Assembly: GCA_036768475.1 (NCBI GenBank)
Contig: DAIPMW010000011.1
Location: 68,004-132,003, forward strand
DNA length: 64,000 bases
Reading direction: 5' to 3'
Source: JAEUMD01 sp036768475
Lineage (GTDB): Bacteria; Pseudomonadota; Alphaproteobacteria; Rhizobiales; Hyphomicrobiaceae
Under the pieces are notes generated by a model, which was not told the DNA's origin, did no database searches, and saw nothing but the letters and a program-made list of their open reading frames with translations. The stretch's first letter is position 1, and each line of letters starts with the position of its first letter. The translations under genes were made by a program, and so were the position numbers. Below, piece by piece: positions 43,456 through 52,867 of the stretch.

Positions 43456-46400
43456 TGGATTTCAACATATCTGCGTGGTCGATCCGCCGCCCGGTGCCGT
43501 CTCTGGTATTGTTCATGGTGCTCATCACCGTGGGCATCCTGAGCTTTCGCGCGCTGCCAGTGACGCGCTTCCCCAATATCGACCTGCCGGTAATTCAGGC
43601 GCAGATCACACAATCCGGCGCAGCGCCAGCCGAGCTTGAAACGCAGGTCACGAAGCGGGTGGAAGACGCGATCGCCGGCATCACCGGCGTAAAGCACATC
43701 ACTTCGACGATCACCGAGGGCGTCTCACAAACGATGGTCGAGTTTCGCCTGGAGGTTGATGTCGACCGGGCGCTCAACGACGTGAAAGATGCGATAGCGC
43801 GCGTGCGGGCTGATTTGCCCCGGACCATCGACGAACCGATCGTACAGCGCATCGAGATCGAGGGTCTTCCGATCGTCTCCTACGGCGCGTTCGCACCCGG
43901 CATGACACCGGAAGAATTGAGCTGGTTCGTCGACGATGTGGTGAAGCGACGACTGCAGGGCGTGAAAGGCGTGTCGGCGGTCGACCGTGTCGGCGGTGTG
44001 ACGCGCGAAATCCGCGTGTCGCTCGATCCCGACCGGCTGCTTTCATATGGCATCACAGCGGGTGACGTGAACCGGCAGTTGCGCGCTACCAACGTCGATC
44101 TCGCCGGCGGTCGTGGCGAGGTGGCAGGACGCGAGCAGGCAATCCGCACACTTGCCGGTAAGACCAGCGTCAAAGAGCTTGCGGCGACGATGATCGCGTT
44201 GCCCGCCAACAGGTACGTCCGGCTGGACCAACTCGGAACTGTGAGCGACGCCTTCGAGGAGCCGCGTACCTTCGCACTCGTCGACGGACGACCGGCAGTT
44301 GCCTTCCAGATCAGCCGCGCCAAGGGCTCCAGCGACACCGTCGTCGAGCAGGACATCGCCGCGGAGGTGGCGAAAATCCAGATCGATCACCTCGGCATCG
44401 AGATCCGGAAGATTGACGACACCGTCGAATACACCATGCGGGCGTATCAATCGACGATGAAGATGCTGCTGGAAGGCGCGGCTCTGGCAATTGTCGTCGT
44501 GCTCATATTCCTGCGCGATTTTCGCGCCACGATCATCGCCGCGATAGCGTTGCCGCTGTCGATAATTCCTGCATACTTCGCGATGCATGCCCTCGGATTC
44601 TCGCTCAACCTCGTCTCGCTGCTGGCCATCACCATCGTGATCGGCATCCTGGTCGATGATGCGATCGTGGAGATCGAGAATATCGTGCGGCACATCCGCA
44701 TGGGCAAGAAGCCCTATCAGGCCGCGCTGGAAGCCGCCGACGAGATCGGGCTGGCTGTTATCGCCATCACCACGACGATTATCGCCGTATTCGTGCCCGT
44801 CAGCTTCATGGGAGGTATCGCGGGTCAATACTTCAAGCAGTTTGGCCTCGTCGTAGCATTTGCGGTGTTCTTCTCGCTACTTGTGGCACGCCTTATCACG
44901 CCTCTGCTGGCCGCCTATTTCATGCGCGCATCGGGGCACGCGGACAAGGAGAGCTGGCTGCTGACGCGCTATACGCAGCTGGTCGCCTGGTCGGTGCGCC
45001 ATCGCGTCATCACTGTGATCCTGGGTCTCGTCATCTTCGCGGGTTCGGTCGGCAGCTTCTTCCTTCTGCCCAACGGCTTCCTGCCGGTCGAGGATTCTGG
45101 TCGCATCCTGCTGGCGGTGGAACTGCCGCCGGGTGCGCGCATGAAGGAGACCGAGCAGATCACAGCAAACCTTGCGGAGCAGATCGACAAGCGCGAAGAC
45201 GTCACAAGTGTCTTCGTCATCGGCGGGCAGATCCTCGGCTCGGGCAAAGAGGTTCGCAAGGCAACGCTGATCCTCACGCTGGCACCCGGCGAGACACGCA
45301 AGCTGAAGCAGGCTGCAATCCAGGAAGAGATCGGCAATTCGCTGCGCGACCTTCCCGATATCCGCTACTGGTTCCTGCAGGACAATGGGCAGCGTCAGGT
45401 TCAACTCGTCGTCGCCGGACGCGACGGCGAGGCCGTTGACAATGCCGCAGCTGAGATCACCAGCCAGGCAAAGACGATCCCGTCCCTCCTCAATGTCGTC
45501 TCGACAGCGGAACTCGATCGGCCGGAACTGCGCGTCATCCCGCGTGGCGACGTCGCCGCAGAACTCGGCGTCACGACGGAAGCGATCTCGGAAGCCGTGC
45601 GAATTGGCACCATCGGCGATATTGGCGCCAATCTGGCCAAGTTCAATGTCGGCGACCGGCAGATTCCGATCCGCGTGCAGTTGCGTGAATCAGCGCGCGA
45701 GCGGCTCGATCTGCTTCGCGCTCTGAAGGTGCAGACAGCCAGCGGACAGGCAATTCCATTGTCGACGGTGGCGCAATTCGAGTTCAGCCAGGGGCCGACC
45801 TCCATCGACCGTTACGACCGCGAAAGGCGCGTCCTGATCGGTGCGGATCTGCGCGGCACCGAGCCACTTGGCGATGCCGTCGAGGCGATCTTTGCGCAAC
45901 CCGCAGCCAAGTCCTTACCGCAGGGTATCACGCTGAAGCAGTTCGGCGACGCCGAGGTCATGAAGGAGGTGTTCGAGAGCTTCGGGCAGGCCATGAGCGC
46001 AGGTATCATGATGGTCTACGCCGTTCTGGTGCTCCTGTTCTCAAGCTTCCTGCAGCCGATCACGATTCTCTTCTCTCTACCTCTATCGATCGGCGGCGCG
46101 ATTGTTGCGCTCGCGCTGACCGGCAACGCTATCAGCCTTCCGGTCGTGATCGGCATCCTGATGCTGATGGGCATCGTCACCAAGAACGCGATCATGCTCG
46201 TCGATTTCGCAGTCGAGGAAATTCGCAATGGCGTGCCGCGGATCGATGCCATTGTCGATGCGGGACGCAAGCGCGCCCGCCCGATCATCATGACGACCAT
46301 TGCGATGGTTGGCGGCATGCTGCCGCTCGCGCTGGCGCTTGAATCTGGTGGCGAGTTCCGCGCGCCGATGGCGATCGCGGTGATCGGCGGCCTCATCTCA

Positions 46401-46577
46401 TCGACACTGTTGTCGCTGATCTTCGTGCCTGCGGTGTTCGTGCTGATCGACGACCTAGCTGGCTTCATCTGGCGCGTCTTCAGCCGCTTCGTTGGACCGA
46501 GCGAAGAAGCCGCCCAGGACGGCACCGGCCCATCATCGGGCAAGACCCTGGTAGATCCCTCGTCGCCTGCAGAATGA
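43455..46577 (+). CDS. RND efflux transporter permease (HAE1/AcrB-like)
   Basis: 1040-residue proton-driven efflux pump of the AcrB/MexB superfamily. First helix VPSLVLFMVLITVGILSFRA, porter loops with VTKRVEDAIAGITGVKHITS, the proton-relay DD in VIGILVDDAIVEIENIVRHI (helix 4) and GIVTKNAIMLVDFAVEEIR in the second half. Length is standard. Cargo cannot be read; this subtype (short AcrB-like pumps with a TetR) often exports drugs or lipophilic compounds. Confidence 0.97.
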   Translation: MDFNISAWSIRRPVPSLVLFMVLITVGILSFRALPVTRFPNIDLPVIQAQITQSGAAPAELETQVTKRVEDAIAGITGVKHITSTITEGVSQTMVEFRLEVDVDRALNDVKDAIARVRADLPRTIDEPIVQRIEIEGLPIVSYGAFAPGMTPEELSWFVDDVVKRRLQGVKGVSAVDRVGGVTREIRVSLDPDRLLSYGITAGDVNRQLRATNVDLAGGRGEVAGREQAIRTLAGKTSVKELAATMIALPANRYVRLDQLGTVSDAFEEPRTFALVDGRPAVAFQISRAKGSSDTVVEQDIAAEVAKIQIDHLGIEIRKIDDTVEYTMRAYQSTMKMLLEGAALAIVVVLIFLRDFRATIIAAIALPLSIIPAYFAMHALGFSLNLVSLLAITIVIGILVDDAIVEIENIVRHIRMGKKPYQAALEAADEIGLAVIAITTTIIAVFVPVSFMGGIAGQYFKQFGLVVAFAVFFSLLVARLITPLLAAYFMRASGHADKESWLLTRYTQLVAWSVRHRVITVILGLVIFAGSVGSFFLLPNGFLPVEDSGRILLAVELPPGARMKETEQITANLAEQIDKREDVTSVFVIGGQILGSGKEVRKATLILTLAPGETRKLKQAAIQEEIGNSLRDLPDIRYWFLQDNGQRQVQLVVAGRDGEAVDNAAAEITSQAKTIPSLLNVVSTAELDRPELRVIPRGDVAAELGVTTEAISEAVRIGTIGDIGANLAKFNVGDRQIPIRVQLRESARERLDLLRALKVQTASGQAIPLSTVAQFEFSQGPTSIDRYDRERRVLIGADLRGTEPLGDAVEAIFAQPAAKSLPQGITLKQFGDAEVMKEVFESFGQAMSAGIMMVYAVLVLLFSSFLQPITILFSLPLSIGGAIVALALTGNAISLPVVIGILMLMGIVTKNAIMLVDFAVEEIRNGVPRIDAIVDAGRKRARPIIMTTIAMVGGMLPLALALESGGEFRAPMAIAVIGGLISSTLLSLIFVPAVFVLIDDLAGFIWRVFSRFVGPSEEAAQDGTGPSSGKTLVDPSSPAE

Positions 46578-46667
46578 GTTATTCACTGTGGCGCATAGCA
46601 GTCGTTCGCGCTACGCCTTATCTGCATGGCCCGACCGGGGACCTACTCGTGATGAGGTAATACGCTC

Positions 46668-47801
46668 ATGTTCGATGCAAAGAGTCTTCTCGAAACCCTC
46701 GTGACCGGCGGCGCGCAACGCCAGGAAGCGCTTGGCGCCGGCGGCGGTCTTGGCGATCTGCTCGGCGGCATGCTCGCGGGTGCACAGCAGCGCGGCGGGC
46801 CATCGGATCGTGTTCCCGACCAGACCGGCGGCAGCATCGAGGATCTTTTACGCAACTTCCTGCCGGGCGGGCAGGCGTCTTCACAGGCCTCACATGGCGA
46901 GCCGGCGAAGCAAGGCGGTCTCGACGATCTCTTGCGCCACATGGTGCCATCCGGTGACAGCTCCGGGGGATCGGGCGGTGGGCTCGGCGATATCCTCGGC
47001 AAGCTGCAGCAGCAGGTGGGCGGTGGCGCCGGAAGTTCGGGCGGCAGTATCACCGACATCCTGGGCCAGATCCTCGGCCAGGCCACCACGGGCGCCCAGG
47101 AAGGTGCAACGCGCATCGGCGAGGCGACCGGTGCACGCGAGGCGCTGGAGAAGATGACAGGCGGCAGGTCCGTCGACGACCTTCTCGAGCAGCTCAAAGA
47201 TCTGATTGGAAACAACCAACTGGGGGCTGGCGCCGCACTGGGTGGCCTGGGAGCGCTGGTGCTGGGCACGCGCACCGGACGCGCCGCGGCCGTCAATGCC
47301 GCGAAGCTCGGCGCTCTGGCATTGATCGGCGGCCTCGCCTATCGCGCCTACCAGAATTATACGCAGGGGCAGTCGCCGGCCGCAGAACGCAATTTCGTGC
47401 CAACGCAGGCACCATCGGGCTCGGGATTCGAACCGGCCGCGATCACCAACGAGCAGGCCGCGCTTTATATCCGAGCGATGATCGGTGCGGCGGCGGCCGA
47501 CGGGCGCATCTCGGCAGACGAGCAGCAGAAGATCATGGGTAGTCTCGGCCAGATGGGTCTCGATGGAGGCGCGGAGGAGTTCCTGGCAAACGAGTTCAAC
47601 AATCCAGCATCGGCCAGCGCGCTCGCCAACGCCGTCGGCAGCGAACACGAGGCTGTGCAGGTCTATACGGCGGCGCGTATTGCTATCGACCCGGACACGC
47701 GCGGCGAGCAGGCCTTCCTCTACGAGTTGGCGCAGCGGCTCGGCATCCCCGAAGATCTGCGTGCACACATCGATGCGGCCGCAGTGAGCGCGGCCGCGTG
47801 A
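46668..47801 (+). CDS. DUF533 / TerB-like membrane protein
   Basis: 377 residues. The first 200 are Gly/Ala-rich low complexity with repeats of the type GG-x-GDLLGG / GGLGDILGKL / ITDILGQILGQ. A hydrophobic segment follows (AAALGGLGALVLGTRTG, then LGALALIGGLAYRAYQNY), and the C-terminal TerB-like domain is NEQAALYIRAMIGAAAADGR onward, with the acidic DGRISADEQ. Similar to E. coli YebE; the role is unknown, sometimes linked to tellurite or envelope stress. It converges with the ABC exporter genes, separated by a bidirectional terminator. Confidence 0.9.
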   Translation: MFDAKSLLETLVTGGAQRQEALGAGGGLGDLLGGMLAGAQQRGGPSDRVPDQTGGSIEDLLRNFLPGGQASSQASHGEPAKQGGLDDLLRHMVPSGDSSGGSGGGLGDILGKLQQQVGGGAGSSGGSITDILGQILGQATTGAQEGATRIGEATGAREALEKMTGGRSVDDLLEQLKDLIGNNQLGAGAALGGLGALVLGTRTGRAAAVNAAKLGALALIGGLAYRAYQNYTQGQSPAAERNFVPTQAPSGSGFEPAAITNEQAALYIRAMIGAAAADGRISADEQQKIMGSLGQMGLDGGAEEFLANEFNNPASASALANAVGSEHEAVQVYTAARIAIDPDTRGEQAFLYELAQRLGIPEDLRAHIDAAAVSAAA

Positions 47802-47855
47802 AGGCGTGATGAGCGCACGAACCGGCTCGGTCAAACATCACGACGCCAAAAAATG

Positions 47856-47883
47856 AAGGGCGGAGCCGCGGCTCCGCCCTTTT
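47856..47883. terminator. Bidirectional rho-independent terminator
   Basis: GGGCGGAG / CTCCGCCC stem around CCGCGG (47858-47879), TTTT on the plus side and a six-T run on the minus side (complement of CCAAAAAATG). Serves the DUF533 gene and the convergent exporter operon. Confidence 0.9.
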
Positions 47884-47914
47884 CAATCGCGTGCGCTCGG
47901 CGCAAGAGCAGAAT

Positions 47915-49018
47915 TCACTGCTTCGCTTCCGCCGTCTCGGGAAGTGCAAAGTACACATCGACGCGCATTCCGGTTACCAGCTCCGAGGCATCGTCGAGTG
48001 TCGCGACAACCTCCAGAACATCGACGTCGCTTGGACGACGCGGACCGCGCGAGACGATGTTGGGTGCGCCAATTGACGAAGCGATGGCCGTGACGCGACC
48101 GGTGAAGTCCTTGTCGGCAAAGGCATCAGAGCGCACGACAACGCGCTGGCCGATACGGATCTTGGCCAGATCGCGCTCCTCGACCTCCGCGCGCACCTTT
48201 ATCTGGCTCAAGTCGCCAAAGGTCACGAGAGGAAGCTGCGCCGTCGGTCCAGTCAGTTCTCCGGCCTTCGCGTCCACGCGCAGCACGGTGCCTGCCGAAG
48301 GCGCGCGGATGCGCGTGCGCTCCAACGCCTGATAGGCCAGACGAAGGTCTGAGCGTGCCTGAGTGAGCGCCGATTCCAGACGGTCGGGGAGCGGCATGCC
48401 CTCTTTCTTGTTGATCGCCGCAAGCTCCGCGCGCGCATCGGTAACTGCCTTCTCCTTGTCCCTGACTATCTGGCGCAGGTTGACGAGATCGGTGGTGTCG
48501 CCGCCCGACTTCACGTTGGCAAGGCGTTCGTCGAGCAACTGGCGGGCCTGGAACAGCTCGCGATCGGCAACCTCGGTGGCGTCGGCAAGTTTGCGCCGAT
48601 CGAGAGCGAGGCCGGCCGCCTTCGACTCGTCGTCACGCTCGCGGCGTCGCACCTCGGTTTCGGCCTCGGCCGCAGCGATACGCGCGAGCTGGTCGGAGTC
48701 GTCCAGGCGAATCATAAGATCGCCAGCCTGAACGTGGTTATTGCTTGCGACCAGCACCTCCTGGATCTCGCCGGCGACCGGCGCGGAAACGATAACAATA
48801 CCGTCCCTGGGCTCGATGCGGCCGGTTGCCGAGGTTGCCCATTGGCGCTGCTGCCGCACGACGCCGAGGGTGCCCTGCGCGGAGCTGGCGGTGCTGCCGG
48901 TTTCGATCGAATTGCCCGGTGCGCGGGCATTCGGCTGCCAGGTGAGCATCGCGCTCACGGCTGCTGCCGCAACGAACGCAACCGCTATCGTCGCGATGGT
49001 GGAATCGATCTTAGCCAT
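47915..49018 (-). CDS. ABC exporter periplasmic adaptor, DevB/HlyD type
   Basis: 367-residue membrane fusion protein. N-terminal anchor (STIATIAVAFVAAAAVSAML), ATSATGRIEPRDGIVIVSAP as first lipoyl half, a long coiled coil (about 115-230) and second half RTRIRAPSAGTVLRVDAKAG, ending FALPETAEAKQ. It matches the DevB family that works with DevC/DevA-type ABC transporters to export lipids or macrolide-like molecules. ATG 49018 is inside the end of the ATPase gene (8-nt overlap), so the three genes form one minus-strand operon in the order permease, ATPase, adaptor. Confidence 0.92.
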   Translation of the reverse strand: MAKIDSTIATIAVAFVAAAAVSAMLTWQPNARAPGNSIETGSTASSAQGTLGVVRQQRQWATSATGRIEPRDGIVIVSAPVAGEIQEVLVASNNHVQAGDLMIRLDDSDQLARIAAAEAETEVRRRERDDESKAAGLALDRRKLADATEVADRELFQARQLLDERLANVKSGGDTTDLVNLRQIVRDKEKAVTDARAELAAINKKEGMPLPDRLESALTQARSDLRLAYQALERTRIRAPSAGTVLRVDAKAGELTGPTAQLPLVTFGDLSQIKVRAEVEERDLAKIRIGQRVVVRSDAFADKDFTGRVTAIASSIGAPNIVSRGPRRPSDVDVLEVVATLDDASELVTGMRVDVYFALPETAEAKQ

Positions 49019-49763
49019 GTGCTTTACGCCTCTTCGTGAGATCGGTGATTTCGGGCGCGTCGAGCCCTTCGGGGCGACGCGTCTCGCGGACGATCTGGCC
49101 GTCCTCGATATAGATTGTGCGGTCGGCAAACGGCATCGTGCGAGGATCGTGCGTGACCACGAGCACGCTCCGGTTTTGCTCCTTTGCAATACGCGCGAGC
49201 AGCGCCATCACCTGCTGCCCATTCTCCGTATCGAGCGCCGCCGTCGGCTCGTCGGCGAGAATGACGGAGGGGGAGCTTGCAATCGCGCGGGCCACGGCAA
49301 CGCGCTGCTGTTCACCGCCCGACATGTTGCCGGGGTGATACTTCAGCCGGTGGCCAAGGCCAACCTCGCGGAGGCATTCTTCCGCGCGGGCCGCCGCCTT
49401 GAACCCTTTCTGGCCACGCACATCGAGTGCGATGCGCACGTTCTCCAGCGCCGACAGAGTCGGGAAGAGATTGTACGACTGGAAGATGTAGCCAATGTGC
49501 TCCCGGCGGATCTCTGCCAGCTTTTCCGCACTCAGTCCTGCGGTGTGATGCCCGGCGACGCGGATCGTGCCGGAGGTGGGCGACATGATACAGCCCAGTA
49601 TCGACAGCAGCGTCGTCTTGCCGGAGCCCGAGGGACCCATCAGCAAGGTCAACTCGCCTGCCATCAGGTTGAGAGACACGCCCTTCAAAGCCGTGATCTT
49701 GCCGGCGCCGGAGCCCAGCTCTTTCACGACATTGACAGCTTCCATAACCGCTTCGCCTGTCAT
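49011..49763 (-). CDS. ABC exporter ATP-binding protein, DevA/MacB type
   Basis: 250-residue ATPase. Walker A GPSGSGKTTLLSILG, Q-loop IGYIFQSYNLFPTLSALENV, signature MSGGEQQRVAVARAIAS, Walker B VILADEPTAALD and switch His VLVVTHDPRT. This is the LolD/MacB branch. It overlaps the permease stop by 4 nt (ATGA). The start could alternatively be the ATG at 49745. Confidence 0.95.
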   Translation of the reverse strand: MTGEAVMEAVNVVKELGSGAGKITALKGVSLNLMAGELTLLMGPSGSGKTTLLSILGCIMSPTSGTIRVAGHHTAGLSAEKLAEIRREHIGYIFQSYNLFPTLSALENVRIALDVRGQKGFKAAARAEECLREVGLGHRLKYHPGNMSGGEQQRVAVARAIASSPSVILADEPTAALDTENGQQVMALLARIAKEQNRSVLVVTHDPRTMPFADRTIYIEDGQIVRETRRPEGLDAPEITDLTKRRKAHG

Positions 49764-50890
49764 CTGTTGAACACCATGGCTGGATCAATCTTGGTCACCT
49801 TCATGATCGCAGACATCGCGGAGATGGCGCACATGAAGACCGTGACGGCGAACAGCACCGCGGCGAGCCACGGCGTCATCACAAGGGGCAACGGCGTATC
49901 GCGGCTGGCGAAGACCACAACCAGGGCGATGATCATTCCAAGCGTATAGCCGATCACCGCACTCAAGCCAGCCTGCCCGAGGATCACCTTATGGATGTAT
50001 CCCGACGACGAGCCCAGCGCACGCAGAGTGGCAAACTCGTTCAAGTGATCCTTGGTCGATGAATATAGCGTCTGTGCGACAATCACGGTGCCGACGAGCA
50101 GGCCCAGCAGCGCACCGCCGATCAGGGCTATGCCGGCACCGGTCTTGAACAGCCACGTCTTAAGGCTGCGATCGCGAAATTCCGCCTTGGTGAGAACCTC
50201 AGCCGAATCGAGCCGGCTCTTCAGCTCGTTGCGCACTTGCTCGATGTCGGCACCCGGCTTCAACTTGATGAGCAGGAAGCTCGTTGCGTCGCTCTCCCGG
50301 GAAAGCAGATGACTGGCGCGCGCCAACGTCGTGTAGACATACGGTGACTGGGTAAACGAACGAATGCCTTCGGTCAGTGCCTTGATACGAACGCGGCCGG
50401 AGGCGACCTGCGCGGTATCGCCGATGCCGGTGACGTCAAGGTCGCGGAAGTATGACTTGTCGATAGCGACGCCGTCAGGCGCTTTCACATCGGTCCACGT
50501 CCCGTGCTTCAGCGCCCACGGTACAAGCCCCTCGTCCTCCGGATCAGTGCCGACGACGACGACACGGGTGGAGCCACCGCTCGGCTTGCGCCACTCAGCA
50601 AACGAGACGACGAGAGGCACAACACGCTCAACGCCGGGCGTTGCCAGCGCCTGATGCCGTTCGGCCGAATGCAGGAGAATACCGCCATCCTCGAAGCTCT
50701 TGGCGCCGAACGTGGTGACCCACAGGTCAGCATTCGCATGGTCGATGTTGGCCGTGATCATGCGGCTCGAACCAAGATAAAGGCCAAGCTGAACCGCGAC
50801 CAGAACGATAGAAAACAGAATACCGACCAGCGTCACGACGAGCCGTATGCGGTCGTGAAACAGGTTGCGGAACGCAAGCGTCATGATCAT
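49760..50890 (-). CDS. ABC exporter permease, DevC/FtsX type
   Basis: 376-residue permease: N-terminal helix (LVVTLVGILFSIVLVAVQLG), a periplasmic MacB-core-like domain (about 50-250) and three C-terminal helices of the FtsX domain (GAGIALIGGALLGLLVGTVI, ILGQAGLSAVIGYTLGMIIA, PWLAAVLFAVTVFMCAISAM). First gene of the exporter operon; AAGG lies 9 bases before the ATG. Confidence 0.93.
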   Translation of the reverse strand: MIMTLAFRNLFHDRIRLVVTLVGILFSIVLVAVQLGLYLGSSRMITANIDHANADLWVTTFGAKSFEDGGILLHSAERHQALATPGVERVVPLVVSFAEWRKPSGGSTRVVVVGTDPEDEGLVPWALKHGTWTDVKAPDGVAIDKSYFRDLDVTGIGDTAQVASGRVRIKALTEGIRSFTQSPYVYTTLARASHLLSRESDATSFLLIKLKPGADIEQVRNELKSRLDSAEVLTKAEFRDRSLKTWLFKTGAGIALIGGALLGLLVGTVIVAQTLYSSTKDHLNEFATLRALGSSSGYIHKVILGQAGLSAVIGYTLGMIIALVVVFASRDTPLPLVMTPWLAAVLFAVTVFMCAISAMSAIMKVTKIDPAMVFNR

Positions 50891-51259
50891 CGCGTTGGAC
50901 CTTGGTTGACCATCAGGGCAGTAAGTTTCCTGCCTTCGGTGACTTGAAACGACAGAGTATTACCGTACGTAAAGCGATATCGATCGCGATCATGAACAGA
51001 TGAAGTAGGGCGCAACCGCGGCGTCAAGCCTCTAAAAACCAGAACATTGCACGAAAATACAGGGCGACGTCGCGCCGCACACCGATGTGCGGATTTTAAC
51101 GAGCAAGTCGTTAAAGCCTTGCGTTTACATACACGGATATGTCCAAAGGCATGACGAAACGTCGCTTTCCCGGCCAGGCGGACCAACATCAATTCACCAT
51201 TTTGCCGTTTTGGTATGCTGGAAACAACGTTTCTCCAACCCGGAACAACGAAGCTGACC
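50891..51259. other. Divergent spacer between the exporter and DUF2147 genes
   Basis: 369 bp. Contains a perfect palindrome TTTAACGA-GCAAG-TCGTTAAA (51095-51115) and an AT-rich stretch with TACCGTACGTAAAG near 50962. Promoters for both sides must be here but cannot be assigned. Confidence 0.5.
51095..51115. promoter_or_regulatory. Perfect 8-bp inverted repeat, possible operator
   Basis: TTTAACGA / TCGTTAAA with a 5-nt centre, in the divergent spacer. No regulator is encoded next to it. Confidence 0.4.
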
Positions 51260-51817
51260 ATGTGGATTTTCAAGTTCAATTCGGACTGCCGATCCGCGGT
51301 GTCCAGTGAGGGCCGCGGACACGGACAAAACGCTTCGGGCCGCTGCTGGTACGGCGCGGCGCTGGCAGCAGCGGCGTTCTTCACGCTCGGTGCAACGGCC
51401 AGTGCTGATCCTCGCGAAGCCGGCATCTGGTACGACGATACGGGCAAAGGCGCCGTCGAGATCTTCGAATGCGGCACCAACCTGTGTGGACGCATCGTCT
51501 GGCTGAAGGATCCGCTCAATGCCAAGGGCGAACCGCTGAGAGACGGGTACAATCCAAATCCGACACTTCGCGCGCGCACCATCTGTGGCCTGCAGATTCT
51601 CGGCGGACTGGCAGCGCAACCCGACGGCACGTGGGACGAAGGCTGGGTGTACGATCCCAAGGTGGGCAAATCCTATAATGCGGCTCTGCAGGTGGCGGGC
51701 CAGAATCTCATTCTCACCGGCTACAAGGGCGTGCGACTGTTCAGCAAGTCGTTCAAGTGGACCAAGGCACCTGAAACATTGCCCAAGTGCGATATGTCGA
51801 CGACAGCAGCACGCTGA
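51260..51817 (+). CDS. DUF2147 exported protein
   Basis: 185 residues (200 if the ATG at 51215 is used). Signal segment YGAALAAAAFFTLGATASAD, then the DUF2147 domain: AGIWYDDTGKGAVEIFECGT, NLCGRIVWLKDPLNAKGE, ICGLQILGGLAAQPDGTWDE and ILTGYKGVRLFSKSFKWTKA. Function unknown; in Hyphomicrobiales these are periplasmic beta-rich proteins of about 130 residues. Three Cys remain in the mature part. Confidence 0.9.
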   Translation: MWIFKFNSDCRSAVSSEGRGHGQNASGRCWYGAALAAAAFFTLGATASADPREAGIWYDDTGKGAVEIFECGTNLCGRIVWLKDPLNAKGEPLRDGYNPNPTLRARTICGLQILGGLAAQPDGTWDEGWVYDPKVGKSYNAALQVAGQNLILTGYKGVRLFSKSFKWTKAPETLPKCDMSTTAAR

Positions 51818-51939
51818 GGCGTCTCATGCTGCCGGCAAGGGCGGGCTCTGTTGTGGTCCGCCCGAGACTGGTCGAAGTTAGGCTGCGGGGACGCGTACCA
51901 GTTCCGCGTCTACACGCAAATGCCCGCACCATGATTTGA

Positions 51940-51966
51940 AAGGCCCGCTGGCTGCCAGCGGGCCTT
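51940..51966. terminator. Hairpin between convergent genes
   Basis: AAGGCCCGCTGG / CCAGCGGGCCTT around CTG, with TTCTCGTTC on the plus side. Lies between the DUF2147 gene and the esterase gene. Confidence 0.75.
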
Positions 51967-51979
51967 CTCGTTCGCATTC

Positions 51980-52867
51980 TTATTCAGCGGCGCCCGAACC
52001 GGCGACCTGCCGGTCGGCAATCGGCCTGACCGCACGGGACTGCTCTGCGGCGGACAGGCGATCGACGAAATCGACCGCACGATCGACGACGACGTGGCGC
52101 TGCCGGTCGAGCGTGACCATGTGATAGCAATCGTCGAGAACGATCGTCTCGACCATGCCGCCCAGCCTGCGCTGCAGCCTGAATGCATTCGACAGATCGC
52201 TTTGATCGTCGAAACGCGGATGCATGATCAGCGCCGGCTTGTCGATCGTACCAAGCGTGCGCTTCACGTGCGAAACGAGGCGCCGGAACTGATAGACAAG
52301 GCCACCGCCTCGGCCGAACAGGTCCTCCACCGGACGATCGTCAGCCGTGAAGCTCTCGATGACGAACTTGCGGATACGCTCGTCTTTGATGCCGTAGGGT
52401 GCGCGCTGGCGAAAATGGAACAGACGCGCGGTGAAACGCTCCCGCACCAGACGGAAAAAGTTGAAATACCACGGGATCGCCCAGCCATTCGGCCAAAGCG
52501 TCGGCGCGAACAGCATAATGCCGCCGATCCGCTCGGGCCGCTTCGCGGCGAGACAGAGCGCCAGCATGGCGCCCGCCGAAAGTCCGCCGACATAAATCGT
52601 GTCGCACGTCTCGGCCATTTCCTCATATGCGGACTCAAGACCGGCATACCAGTCCTCATAGGAGGAAATGCCTGACACGTCAGTGCCCGCCGTCATGCCC
52701 GGAATAAACGGGCAATTGACCGTGTAGCCTTCGCGGGCGAACGACTGGGCGAGATAGCGCAATTCAACAGGAGTGCCACCCAGGCTGTGGACCAGGAGCA
52801 CGCCCGAACGACCGCCGGGAACCTTGTAACTACCCTGATGGCCGTAGATTTTTTCTTTGTTGCTCAT
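51980..52867 (-). CDS. Alpha/beta hydrolase, carboxylesterase/lysophospholipase-like
   Basis: 295-residue hydrolase. GVLLVHSLGGTPVELRYLAQ gives the oxyanion region, the nucleophile is Ser in YVGGLSAGAMLALCLA, the acid is probably in PALIMHPRFDDQSDL and the His in DDCYHMVTLDRQRHV. It resembles Est30-type carboxylesterases and monoacylglycerol lipases. ATG 52867 is chosen; starts at 52885 (ATG) and 52891 (GTG) are possible. No signal peptide. Isolated on its strand, with the symporter gene 700 bp upstream. Confidence 0.9.
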   Translation of the reverse strand: MSNKEKIYGHQGSYKVPGGRSGVLLVHSLGGTPVELRYLAQSFAREGYTVNCPFIPGMTAGTDVSGISSYEDWYAGLESAYEEMAETCDTIYVGGLSAGAMLALCLAAKRPERIGGIMLFAPTLWPNGWAIPWYFNFFRLVRERFTARLFHFRQRAPYGIKDERIRKFVIESFTADDRPVEDLFGRGGGLVYQFRRLVSHVKRTLGTIDKPALIMHPRFDDQSDLSNAFRLQRRLGGMVETIVLDDCYHMVTLDRQRHVVVDRAVDFVDRLSAAEQSRAVRPIADRQVAGSGAAE

